This document shows, piece by piece, positions 34,721 to 42,575 of a stretch of 54,911 nt of DNA. The notes beneath the pieces were generated by a model that made no database searches, was not told the origin of the DNA, and saw only the letters and a list, made by a program, of their open reading frames with translations. Source of the DNA: Oscillospiraceae bacterium (GTDB taxonomy: Bacteria > Bacillota > Clostridia > Oscillospirales > Oscillospiraceae); the NCBI GenBank assembly GCA_020860205.1, contig JAJBUU010000032.1:1-54911 (forward strand), written 5' to 3'. The position numbers and the translations under genes were made by a program. The stretch's first letter is position 1. Every line of letters starts with the position of its first letter.

Positions 34721-35582
34721 ATGAACCAGCGGACGATGAAAAAAAAGCGCGATCGCGGAGCTGCTGCTCTGCGCACTGCTGTGGAGCACCGGCGGGATAC
34801 TGATGAAGCTGATTCCGTGGTCGGGTTTTTCCATCGCGTCGGTGCGCAGTCTGTTGGCCGGCGGCGTTATGGTCGTGTTTATGAAGCGGCGCGGACTGCG
34901 CTTTTCGCCCACGCGCCGCGCGCTGGGCGGCAGCGTTGCGCTCAGCATCACGCTGACGCTGTTTTCCGTTGCCAACAAGCTGACTACCGCAGCCAACGCG
35001 ATCGTTTTGCAGTTTACCTCGCCCATCTGGATCATGCTGCTCTCGGTACTGCTGCTCCACGCCCGGTTCCGAAAGGCGGATGTGCTTGCAGTTGTGCTGG
35101 CGGCGCTTGGCATCGCGCTGACCTTTGCGGACGTTCTGGCGGCGGGGAACACGGCGGGCGATCTGCTGGCGCTGCTGGCCGGACTGGCGCTTGGCTGCTA
35201 TTATCTGATCCTGGGGAGCTGCACGGAGTCCGAGCGCTGCACATCCGTCGTCTGTGGGGATGCGATCTGTTTTCTCATCGGTCTGCCGTTCCTGTTTGCG
35301 GAGCGTCCCGAATGGAGCGGCACGGTATTTTGCGCCGTGATCGCGCTGGGTGTTTTTCAGCTTGGCGTTCCGTACGTCCTGCTGGCGCACGCCTCCGGCT
35401 TTGCGCCGCCGCTGGCCTGCTCGCTGCTGGGCGCATTGGAGCCTCTGCTGAACTCGGTCTGGGTCGCGGTCTTTGAGGGTGAGCTGCCGGGTCCGGCGGC
35501 GATGGTCGGTGCGGCACTGGTTATCGTCACCGTTACGATTTGGTGCATTTATAATGAAAGGCAGGAGGCCGTGCGCGCGTGA
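34721..35582 (+). pseudogene. EamA/DMT-family transporter with a frameshift at an A8 tract
   Basis: This is a polytopic drug/metabolite-type permease. Start ATG 34721 has GAAGGGG upstream and reads MNQRTMKK, then meets eight A residues (34739-34746). One base fewer would join it to the frame coding SAIAELLLCALLWSTGGILM, the normal first EamA helix, which then continues without interruption to 35582 and the second EamA repeat (LLALLAGLALGCYYLIL, LLGALEPLLNSVWVAVFEGE). The downstream frame has no start with a ribosome site. It may be a pseudogene, a phase-variable gene, a gene rescued by slippage on the A run, or a sequencing error. It ends in a 4-base overlap with uvrC. Confidence 0.7.
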
Positions 35583-37402
35583 ATCGTATGGAAACGCTCT
35601 TGGAAAAGGCAAACCGCCTGCCGCTGCTGCCCGGCGTCTACCTGATGCATGATGCAGACGGGACGATTATTTATGTGGGCAAGGCAAAGCGCCTGAAAAA
35701 CCGTGTCAGCAGTTATTTTCACGGTGAGCATCTGCCAAAGGTCGCCGCGATGGTGAACAAGGTCGCGGATTTCGAGGTCGTGGTGGTAAACTCGGAATTT
35801 GAGGCGCTGATGCTGGAAAACGCGCTGATCAAGCGCCACAATCCGCACTACAACATTCTGCTCAAGGATGACAAGGGCTATCCGTTTGTGCGTCTGGACC
35901 TGCGGGAGCAATACCCGCGCTTTTCCGTCGTCAACCGCCCGAAGGACGACGGCGCGCGCTATTTTGGCCCGTTCGGGGCGCGCGGCGCGACCTTTGATAT
36001 TTTGTCCACGCTGCAAAAGGCGTTCCAGCTCCCGACCTGCGCGCGGCGCTTTCCGCGTGACATTGGAAAGGAACGCCCCTGTCTGAACTATCATATGGGG
36101 CTTTGCGCGGGCTACTGCCGTCCGGAAACGGACGCGGCGGAATACCGACACAGCATGGAGCAGGCGGCTATGGTGCTCTCCGGCAAGTCCGGCGAGCTGA
36201 AGGCCGCGCTGAAAGCACAGATGGAGCAGGCGGCGGAGGAACTGCGCTTTGAAGCCGCAGCGCGCTGCCGTGACCGTCTGCGCGCGGTGGAGAATCTGGA
36301 TCACCGGCAGACGGTCATCGCCACCGCGTTTGCGGATACGGACGCCGTCGGCTTTTTTCGCGGTGCAAAGACCGGCTTCGCTGTGCTGCACTATGTTGCA
36401 GGCGGCCTGACCGGAAAGGACTTTTCGCTGCTGGATGAGCCGCTGGAGGAGGACGACGAGGCCGTGTCCCGGCTGGTGCTGCGCTATTATTCCGCGCGCG
36501 GCACTCTGCCAAAGACGGTGCTGCTGCCGCTGGAGATCGAGGACCGCGCGGCGCTGGAGCGCCTTTTGACGGAGCACGCCGGGCACCCGGTGGAGCTGCT
36601 GGTCCCCAAACGCGGGGACAAGGCTGTTCTGACCGCGACCGCAACGCTGAACGCAAGGGAAGAGGTGCAGCGGGCGACCACGCAGATGCAGCGCCGGAGC
36701 AAGACGCTGGAATGGCTGCAAAAGACGCTGGAGCTGCCCGGCTTTCCGCACCGCATTGAGGCCTTTGATATATCCAATACCGGTTCGTTTGGCATTGTCG
36801 CCGCAATGACGGTGTTCGTGGACGGCAAACCGCTCAAACGCGACTATCGCCGCTTCCGCATGAAAGAGGTCACGGAGCAGGACGATTACGCCTCCATGTA
36901 TGAGGCGGTATCCAGGCGCTTTGCCCGTTGCGTGGCAGGGGATGAAAAATTTGCAGAGGTACCGGATCTGCTGCTGATCGACGGCGGGGATACACACGCC
37001 GCAGTTGCGGAACGGGCGCTGCTTGCGCTGGGGCTGACGCTTCCGGTTTTTGGTATGGTGAAGGACAACCGCCACCGTACCCGCGCACTGATCACCGCAG
37101 CGGGGCGGGAAATCGGCATTGCCGGAAACCAGGCGGTGTTCTCCTTCATCGGCACGATTCAGGAGGAAACGCACCGTTTTGCAATCGAGTACCATCGTTC
37201 TCTCCGCAGCGCCGCGATACGCTCCACGCTGGACGATATTCCCGGCGTGGGGGAAAAACGGCGCAGCGCGCTGATGAAGCAGTTCAAAACGGTAAAGGCC
37301 ATCCGCGCGGCCAGCGTGGAGGAATTGCAGGCTGTTGTGCCGCGCTCCACCGCACAGGCGATTTTTGATTATTACCATCAGGAGGAAACGTCATGCGAGT
37401 GA
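35579..37402 (+). CDS. uvrC: UvrABC system protein C (excinuclease)
   Basis: UvrC makes both incisions in nucleotide excision repair. The 607 residues carry, in order, the GIY-YIG nuclease domain (LPGVYLMHDADGTIIYVGKAKRL), the Cys-rich segment (FPRDIGKERPCLNYHMGLCAGYC), the UVR motif near residues 200-235, the RNase H-like endonuclease domain (IEAFDISNTGSFGIVAAMTVFVDG, LLLIDGG, VFGMVKDNRHRTRAL) and C-terminal helix-hairpin-helix repeats (LDDIPGVGEKRRSALMKQF). GTG 35579 is preferred: AGGAGG lies 10 bases before it, whereas ATG 35588 is 19 away. It overlaps rsmD by 10 bases. Confidence 0.96.
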   Translation: MNRMETLLEKANRLPLLPGVYLMHDADGTIIYVGKAKRLKNRVSSYFHGEHLPKVAAMVNKVADFEVVVVNSEFEALMLENALIKRHNPHYNILLKDDKGYPFVRLDLREQYPRFSVVNRPKDDGARYFGPFGARGATFDILSTLQKAFQLPTCARRFPRDIGKERPCLNYHMGLCAGYCRPETDAAEYRHSMEQAAMVLSGKSGELKAALKAQMEQAAEELRFEAAARCRDRLRAVENLDHRQTVIATAFADTDAVGFFRGAKTGFAVLHYVAGGLTGKDFSLLDEPLEEDDEAVSRLVLRYYSARGTLPKTVLLPLEIEDRAALERLLTEHAGHPVELLVPKRGDKAVLTATATLNAREEVQRATTQMQRRSKTLEWLQKTLELPGFPHRIEAFDISNTGSFGIVAAMTVFVDGKPLKRDYRRFRMKEVTEQDDYASMYEAVSRRFARCVAGDEKFAEVPDLLLIDGGDTHAAVAERALLALGLTLPVFGMVKDNRHRTRALITAAGREIGIAGNQAVFSFIGTIQEETHRFAIEYHRSLRSAAIRSTLDDIPGVGEKRRSALMKQFKTVKAIRAASVEELQAVVPRSTAQAIFDYYHQEETSCE

Positions 37403-37965
37403 TCACAGGCACTGCGCGGGGGCGGCGGCTGAAAGAGCCAAACGGCATGGAGATACGCCCCACGACCGACAAGGTGAAGGAAGCGCTGTTCAATATTTGC
37501 CAGTTCGATCTGGAAGGGCGCGCTGTGCTGGATTTGTTCGGCGGGACCGGACAGCTTGGCATTGAAGCCGCCAGTCGCGGCGCGGCGCGGGTGGAAATCG
37601 TGGATCAAAGCCCGGAGGCGATTCGCCTGATCCGTGAGAACGTGGCCGCCGCCGGTGTGGCGGCGCATATCGTGCGCGCCGAAGCGCTGCAATATCTGAG
37701 CCGTTGCGGACGCTTTGACCTGATTTTCCTTGACCCGCCTTATGGCGTCGGACTGGCTGAAGCGGCGCTGGAGGCTGTCAAAGCGTTTGACATTCTGACG
37801 GAAGGTGGTATAATACTCTGTGAAACCAGACCGGAAACCGAGCTGCCGCCGCTTTCCCCACCTTATCGGAAGCGCAGAGAGTACCGCTATGGTAAAGTAA
37901 AGCTGACAAGCTATATAAAGGAAAATGGAAACGATGACGACTGCAATCTGTCCGGGCAGCTTTGA
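37393..37965 (+). CDS. rsmD: 16S rRNA (guanine966-N2)-methyltransferase RsmD
   Basis: The 190-residue SAM enzyme methylates G966 in assembled 30S heads. Motifs are MRVITGTARGRRL, RPTTDKVKEALFNI, VLDLFGGTGQLGIEAASRGA and the catalytic FLDPPYG. The ATG lies within the end of uvrC, with GGAGG 8 bases upstream, and the 3' end overlaps coaD by 41 bases. The rsmD-coaD order is conserved in Firmicutes. Confidence 0.95.
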   Translation: MRVITGTARGRRLKEPNGMEIRPTTDKVKEALFNICQFDLEGRAVLDLFGGTGQLGIEAASRGAARVEIVDQSPEAIRLIRENVAAAGVAAHIVRAEALQYLSRCGRFDLIFLDPPYGVGLAEAALEAVKAFDILTEGGIILCETRPETELPPLSPPYRKRREYRYGKVKLTSYIKENGNDDDCNLSGQL

Positions 37966-38440
37966 CCCGATCACACTGGGACACCTGAATATCATTCGGC
38001 GGGCTGCCAATATTTTTGACCATGTTGTGGTCGTGGTGATGGTGAACAGCAGCAAAAAATCCCCGCTCTTTACGCTGGAGGAGCGGATGGAACACATCAA
38101 GCGTGTGGTGCGCCGTCTGCCAAATGTGCGTGTGGACAGCTCCCATATGCTTCTGGCGGATTATGCCAAGCAGTTTGAGGGCGCTGTGATCGTCAAGGGA
38201 CTGCGCGCAGTTTCTGACTATGAATTGGAGTGCCAAATGGCGCTGGTCAACAAAAAGATGAATCCCAATCTGGATACGCTGTTCCTGACCAGCAGCGAGA
38301 AATATACCTATATCAGTTCCTCCATTGTGAAGGAAATGGCAAAATACGGAAGCGATTTGAGAAAGTTTGTTCCGAGAGAGATTTTGGATGACGTGATTCA
38401 AAAGACACAGAAAATGCGGGAGGAAAATCTGGATGGGTAA
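37925..38440 (+). CDS. coaD: Phosphopantetheine adenylyltransferase
   Basis: CoaD joins 4'-phosphopantetheine and ATP to dephospho-CoA, the penultimate step of CoA synthesis. The 171 residues include the nucleotidyltransferase HxGH motif as CPGSFDPITLGHLNII, then VKGLRAVSDYELECQMA and SSSIVKEMAKYG. ATG 37925 follows AAGGAAA; ATG 37934 three codons on is equally good and gives the classical N-terminus. It overlaps the next gene by 8 bases. Confidence 0.96.
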   Translation: METMTTAICPGSFDPITLGHLNIIRRAANIFDHVVVVVMVNSSKKSPLFTLEERMEHIKRVVRRLPNVRVDSSHMLLADYAKQFEGAVIVKGLRAVSDYELECQMALVNKKMNPNLDTLFLTSSEKYTYISSSIVKEMAKYGSDLRKFVPREILDDVIQKTQKMREENLDG

Positions 38441-38972
38441 CGAAACAGGTACTGAGGTTCTGGAACTGATCGAGATGCTGTACACGATGGTCACGGAGGC
38501 GTGGGGCGTGCCGCTTGGCAACGAGCGCTGCATCGTGGACCGGGACAGACTGCTGAACCTTTTGGATGAGATCAAGGCGCGCCTTCCGGCGGAAATGGCG
38601 GAGGCCAAACGTCTTGTGAACGCACGGGATGAGTTCATCGGCAACGCAAAGCGCGAGGCGGACAGCATCCGCCGCAGCGCGGAGGAGCGCGCAAAGGAGC
38701 TGCTAGAGGAGCAGGAGATCGTCCGCGCTTCCAAAGCGCGCAGCAACGAGATGCTCAGCGCTGCGGAGAGCCGCACGCGCGAACTATATCGTGTTGCCAA
38801 CGAATACGTGGACGACGCCCTGCGCCGCACAGAGGAGGCCATCAACGCTGCGCTCAGCGAAGTGCGGCAGTCCCGTGTGCATTTCCGCAGTGCGGTCGGC
38901 GGCGCAGCAAAATCCCAGCAGACGCAGCCCACGCGCGTGACCCGCATCAGCGAGTCCGAGCTGGAAGAATAA
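38433..38972 (+). CDS. Coiled-coil protein of unknown function (ATPase subunit-like)
   Basis: The 179-residue soluble protein has a folded N-terminus (about 1-50, LLNLLDEIKARLP) and then a long Glu/Arg/Ala-rich helix from about 55 to 150 with heptad character, like V-type ATPase subunit E/H or DivIVA stalks. I see no catalytic motif. Genes of this type commonly follow coaD in Clostridia. Its start overlaps the coaD stop by 8 bases, which implies coupling. A cell-division or scaffold role would be a guess. Confidence 0.75.
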   Translation: MGNETGTEVLELIEMLYTMVTEAWGVPLGNERCIVDRDRLLNLLDEIKARLPAEMAEAKRLVNARDEFIGNAKREADSIRRSAEERAKELLEEQEIVRASKARSNEMLSAAESRTRELYRVANEYVDDALRRTEEAINAALSEVRQSRVHFRSAVGGAAKSQQTQPTRVTRISESELEE

Positions 38973-39010
38973 GGGACAGGGAGTTATTGAACCAGAGCTT
39001 CCCCGAATAC

Positions 39011-39056
39011 AAAAACAGGCGGGAGGAGAACGCACGCTGTTGCGTTCTCCTCCCGC
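39011..39056. terminator. Bidirectional terminator between convergent genes
   Basis: A perfect 16-bp stem (39019-39034 with 39041-39056) closes a 6-base loop. On the minus strand it is followed by TGTTTTTG, serving the MATE-kinase gene; on the plus strand the tail TTATC is weaker. Confidence 0.85.
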
Positions 39057-39095
39057 TTATCAAATCATGCTTATGCTTTTTCAGACAAGAGCCGT

Positions 39096-41162
39096 CTACG
39101 TCAAAGAGAGCGCGGACACGATGAGGTCTACTGTGCCATCCAACCCCAGCGCACCGGTATCAATACAGAGCTGATAACCGGCGGCGCTGCCCCAATGGGC
39201 GTCCGAATACTGGTCATGATAGAGCGCGCGGACACGATCCGCTTCCATGATTTTTTTCCGGCTCTCGTCCGGTGAAAGCGCGTCGCGCGCGGAAACCCGC
39301 TCCGCGCGCTTTTCCATTGGCGCGGTGAGGAATACGGAGAATATGTTTTCCCGGTTTTTCAGAATTTGTCCGGCGCAACGGCCGACGATCACGCAGGGGC
39401 CTTCCGATGCGACCTGCTCGATGACGTCGCGCTGCGCCTGTTTTGCCAAACGTTCCAGCGCACTGTTCGGCGCTGCCCCGAACGGGGTGTAACGGTAGAG
39501 CTGGTTGGCTTGCAGCGGTTTTTCATCAACGCTTTCCAGATAGTTCCGGTTCAGCCCACTGCGCTGTGCGGCGGCCTCCAAAAGCGCCGCGTCGTAGTAG
39601 GGGATTTGCAGCCGCTCGGCCAGCGCTCTGCCGACCGTGCGCCCGCCCGCGCCGTAGCTGCGGCCAATGGTGATGACCATGCCGGTCAGTGCGTCCCCGG
39701 CTGCGGATGGCAGCGCGGTTTCCGTTGTCTCCGAACCGGCGGCAGACGGCTGCTTCAGCTTTTTGGAAAGCTGCATGACGACATAAATCGAGGCAATGCA
39801 GGTCAGCAGATCCGCCAGCGGCATGAAGTAAATCACGCCGTCCAGTCCAAAGAAATGCGGCAGGAGCAGCGGCAGACCGACGCCAAAGAGGATTTCCCGG
39901 ATCATTGCCAGCACGGTGGAGGTTTTCGGGTCGCCGTAGCCCTGCATAAAGATGAACGCGCCCTTGTTTACGCAGGTCATGATCGACATACAGAGGAAAA
40001 TGCGGATGCAGCGCACGGAGAAATCGTTATAATAAATGCTCTCGTTCTGTCCGCCGAACAGGTTTGTAAGCTGCTGCGGGAAAATCAGGAACACCAGCGT
40101 TGCTACCGCGCCGACGGCGATCTCCGCAATCATCAGCAGCTTCAACAGCGCAAGGACACGGTCGCTGCGCTGCGCGCCGACGTTGTAACCGATGATGGGA
40201 ATGCAGCCAGCCGCCAATCCGATTGCAAAGGACACGACGATTTGGAAAAACTTCATGACGATGCCGATGACTGCGGTTGGGATCTGCGCATATTCCGCCT
40301 GTCCAAAAATGGGGTCGAGCGCGCCGTAAGTCTTGGCCATATTCAGCACCGCCGCGATGGAGAGGACGATGGAGATTTGGGAGAAGAAGCTCGTTGCGCC
40401 AAGCGGCAGCGCCTTTTTCAGCAGTGAACCGCGAAACCGGAAGCTGTCGCGGCTGAGAACGACGAGCTTCATGCGGAACAGATAGCAGAACGCCATCACA
40501 CCGGCGACGATCTGCCCGATGATCGTGGCGATAGCGGCCCCCTTCATGCCCCACTGGAGTACATAGATAAAGATGGGGTCAAGGATGCAGTTGAGCACCG
40601 CGCCGATGACCAGCATCATCATGGAACAGGACGGGCTGCCATCGGAGCGAATGACGGAGGCCATCGCCTGTCCGAAGATATAGAACGGCATTCCAAGCGA
40701 AAGCCAGAAGAAATATTCCTTTGCCAGCGCAAAGGTTTCCTCGTTCACGCGCGCGCCGAAAATGGTCAGTATCTGGTCGTTAAAGACAAGGTAAACCAGC
40801 ATCAGCAGAACGCCCGCGCCGATGAGCGCGATGACGGTGGTGCCGATGCAGTGGTGGGCGTCCCCCGCTTTTTTCGCGCCCAGGCTGATGCTGACAAAGG
40901 TGCAGCAGGCGTCGCCCAGCATCATGGCGATGGCCAGCGCGACCACCGTCAGCGGATAGACGACGGAGTTGGCCGCATTGCCGAAGGAGCCGAGATAATC
41001 GGCGTTGGCGATGAAATACTGATCGACGATGTTGTAAAGCGCCGCGACCACAAGCGAAATCACGCTTGGTACGGCGTAGCGCGTCATCAGTTTTCCAACG
41101 CGCTCTTTTTCGAGAAAGGTATTGTCCTGTGCTTCGGTCATGTTGCATTTTGCGGCGGGCAT
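39096..41162 (-). CDS. MATE-family efflux transporter fused to a cytidylate-kinase-like domain
   Basis: Residues about 15-460 are a twelve-helix MATE transporter (RYAVPSVISLVVAALYNIVDQYFIA, SVIRSDGSPSCSMMMLVIGAVLNCILDP, AAGCIPIIGYNVGA, FMQGYGDPKTSTVLAMIRE). MATE proteins usually export cationic compounds against Na+ or H+. After a short linker, residues 494-688 form a cytidylate-kinase-like P-loop domain: MVITIGRSYGAGGRTVGRALAERL, YYDAALLEAAA, PCVIVGRCAGQIL and VFLTAPMEKRAERV. MATE proteins normally end near residue 450. The start is uncertain: ATG 41162 is used here; AGGAGG sits 3 bases before an in-frame TTG at 41180, and ATG 41141 has no site. The kinase substrate is unknown. Confidence 0.88.
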   Translation of the reverse strand: MPAAKCNMTEAQDNTFLEKERVGKLMTRYAVPSVISLVVAALYNIVDQYFIANADYLGSFGNAANSVVYPLTVVALAIAMMLGDACCTFVSISLGAKKAGDAHHCIGTTVIALIGAGVLLMLVYLVFNDQILTIFGARVNEETFALAKEYFFWLSLGMPFYIFGQAMASVIRSDGSPSCSMMMLVIGAVLNCILDPIFIYVLQWGMKGAAIATIIGQIVAGVMAFCYLFRMKLVVLSRDSFRFRGSLLKKALPLGATSFFSQISIVLSIAAVLNMAKTYGALDPIFGQAEYAQIPTAVIGIVMKFFQIVVSFAIGLAAGCIPIIGYNVGAQRSDRVLALLKLLMIAEIAVGAVATLVFLIFPQQLTNLFGGQNESIYYNDFSVRCIRIFLCMSIMTCVNKGAFIFMQGYGDPKTSTVLAMIREILFGVGLPLLLPHFFGLDGVIYFMPLADLLTCIASIYVVMQLSKKLKQPSAAGSETTETALPSAAGDALTGMVITIGRSYGAGGRTVGRALAERLQIPYYDAALLEAAAQRSGLNRNYLESVDEKPLQANQLYRYTPFGAAPNSALERLAKQAQRDVIEQVASEGPCVIVGRCAGQILKNRENIFSVFLTAPMEKRAERVSARDALSPDESRKKIMEADRVRALYHDQYSDAHWGSAAGYQLCIDTGALGLDGTVDLIVSALSLT

Positions 41163-41336
41163 GGGAGCGCGCCGCTTCAAAAACCTCCTGTTCAAAAAGT
41201 GTTTGCACTCACACACGAAAAAGCACATACATCGCGCGTGCGGCAAAGAAAAGACACACGGCGGGCAGTACGGGCATTCTGTGTCGTGTCAGCACGGAAG
41301 CCGCCGGTGCCTGTATCGTGTGTCAAATGCGCAGAA

Positions 41337-41350
41337 ACTGCGATCGCAGT
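41337..41350. promoter_or_regulatory. 14-bp perfect palindrome in the leader of the MATE-kinase gene
   Basis: ACTGCGATCGCAGT is a perfect palindrome about 20 bases downstream of the predicted transcription start. It is well placed for a repressor operator. Confidence 0.4.
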
Positions 41351-41374
41351 CCCTATAATTTGATTATCTGGCGT

Positions 41375-41404
41375 ATTGTAGCACCAGACTTGCAGAAAAG
41401 TCAA
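41375..41404 (-). promoter_or_regulatory. Promoter of the MATE-kinase gene
   Basis: On the minus strand TTGACT (41404-41399) and TACAAT (41380-41375) are 18 bases apart with TGC before the -10, predicting a leader of about 200 bases. Confidence 0.75.
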
Positions 41405-41459
41405 GCTATTTTTTGCGTGATATTATTGGTAAAATTGCATAAAGTTGAATCTGGTCATG

Positions 41460-42302
41460 TCACAGCAGGTTGATTTTTACGCCGACGTCGATGGGGGCAG
41501 CCGAATAAAGGCTGGTCGTGACAACGCCGGAAATTTTTGCAGCGGCATAAGCGGCAATGTTCGTTTCATTGATCCCGCCCGCCGCAAGGAGAACGATATG
41601 CGGGAATCGGGCGGAGAGCTTTTCAGCGGCTTCATATGCTTCCTGCGGCGAGAATTTGTCCAGCTGTATTCCATCTACGCCGGCTTCGCACAAAGCCTCT
41701 GCCATTTCAAAATGCTCCGCTTCGGCGATGATCTTTTTCTCACAGCACATCTGCTTCATCTTTGGAATACAAGACAGCAGCTTGTCGAACCCGCCGAGCA
41801 TGGCATAGTGCTGCCTGAAAATCAGGATCGTTTCCGAAAGTCCCAGCCTGTGCGGGAGTGCGCCGCCGGCCATGACGGCCTTGATCGACAGAGCTTTGGT
41901 TCCGGGATACATTTTGCGCGTAGTGAGAATGGGCAATGCGGGGTTTACGGTATGGGCAATGTCTGCCATGCGTTTTGTCTGCGTGGCGATTCCGGAAAGA
42001 TGATCCAGAAGATTTTGACCGACCTTCCATGCGGTGTGCAGACGCTCCGCCGCGCCATGACCGCTTATGATTTCCGTACCGGCGCTGATTGCCGTGCCGG
42101 AGGGTATCGCGTGGTCAAGTGTAATATCAAGACACCGAAAAAGTTCGGCGACCTCCTCGCTGCCGCAGACAACGCAATCTTCACGGGTAAAATACGAAAT
42201 CTCTGCGGGCTGGCTTTCTATGCCAAGTGCAAAAGAAGTCAGGTCAAAATACGGAACATCCTCGCGGATGAGCGCGTCGAAGTCTACCTGCGTAAGATAC
42301 AT
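41460..42302 (-). CDS. modD: ModD-like protein (nicotinate-nucleotide pyrophosphorylase family)
   Basis: The 280 residues follow the ModD branch of the quinolinate phosphoribosyltransferase fold: REDVPYFDLTS, VVCGSEEVAELF, AAERLHTAWKVGQNLLDHLSGIAT, TTRKMYPGTKALSIKAVMAGGALPHRLGLSETIL and LLAAGGINETNIAAYA. ModD is named for molybdate-transport loci, but its reaction is not established, and no mod transporter gene is present here. NadC is less likely given the ALPHRLGLSETIL block. It has its own promoter; only the MATE-kinase gene lies downstream, with a separate promoter. Confidence 0.87.
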   Translation of the reverse strand: MYLTQVDFDALIREDVPYFDLTSFALGIESQPAEISYFTREDCVVCGSEEVAELFRCLDITLDHAIPSGTAISAGTEIISGHGAAERLHTAWKVGQNLLDHLSGIATQTKRMADIAHTVNPALPILTTRKMYPGTKALSIKAVMAGGALPHRLGLSETILIFRQHYAMLGGFDKLLSCIPKMKQMCCEKKIIAEAEHFEMAEALCEAGVDGIQLDKFSPQEAYEAAEKLSARFPHIVLLAAGGINETNIAAYAAAKISGVVTTSLYSAAPIDVGVKINLL

Positions 42303-42380
42303 ATTCTATCCTCCATATCAGATGTTACAATGCCGCATATCCCTGCCATACGGAGATATGCGTAATATTGTTGTGAGCTT

Positions 42381-42409
42381 ATTATACACAGGATCGCGGG
42401 GAAACGCAA
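42381..42409 (-). promoter_or_regulatory. Promoter of modD
   Basis: On the minus strand TTGCGT (42409-42404) and TATAAT (42386-42381) are 17 bases apart, about 80 bases before the start codon. Confidence 0.6.
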
Positions 42410-42476
42410 GAGCAGAACCATCCCGGATAAATCAACAGAAGCGGCGGTCACTGCCCTTGCGCTCCTTCAGACGCGC

Positions 42477-42505
42477 TTGACAAAGACGGAATATGGTGCT
42501 ATGCT
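42477..42505 (+). promoter_or_regulatory. Promoter of the second MATE gene
   Basis: TTGACA (42477-42482) and TATGCT (42500-42505) are 17 bases apart, about 70 bases before the start codon. Confidence 0.7.
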
Positions 42506-42575
42506 TTGTTAGCTATACGTGCGATACACAGCTTCGCCGGGCGCGCGGAGCGGGAAGGAGGACAAAATCTGAACT

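Noticed and set aside
35549-37378. 609-codon open frame antisense to uvrC
   Set aside because: It runs opposite a clear uvrC, its translation is rich in Arg/His/Gln without any family motif, and it arises from GC-rich codon structure.
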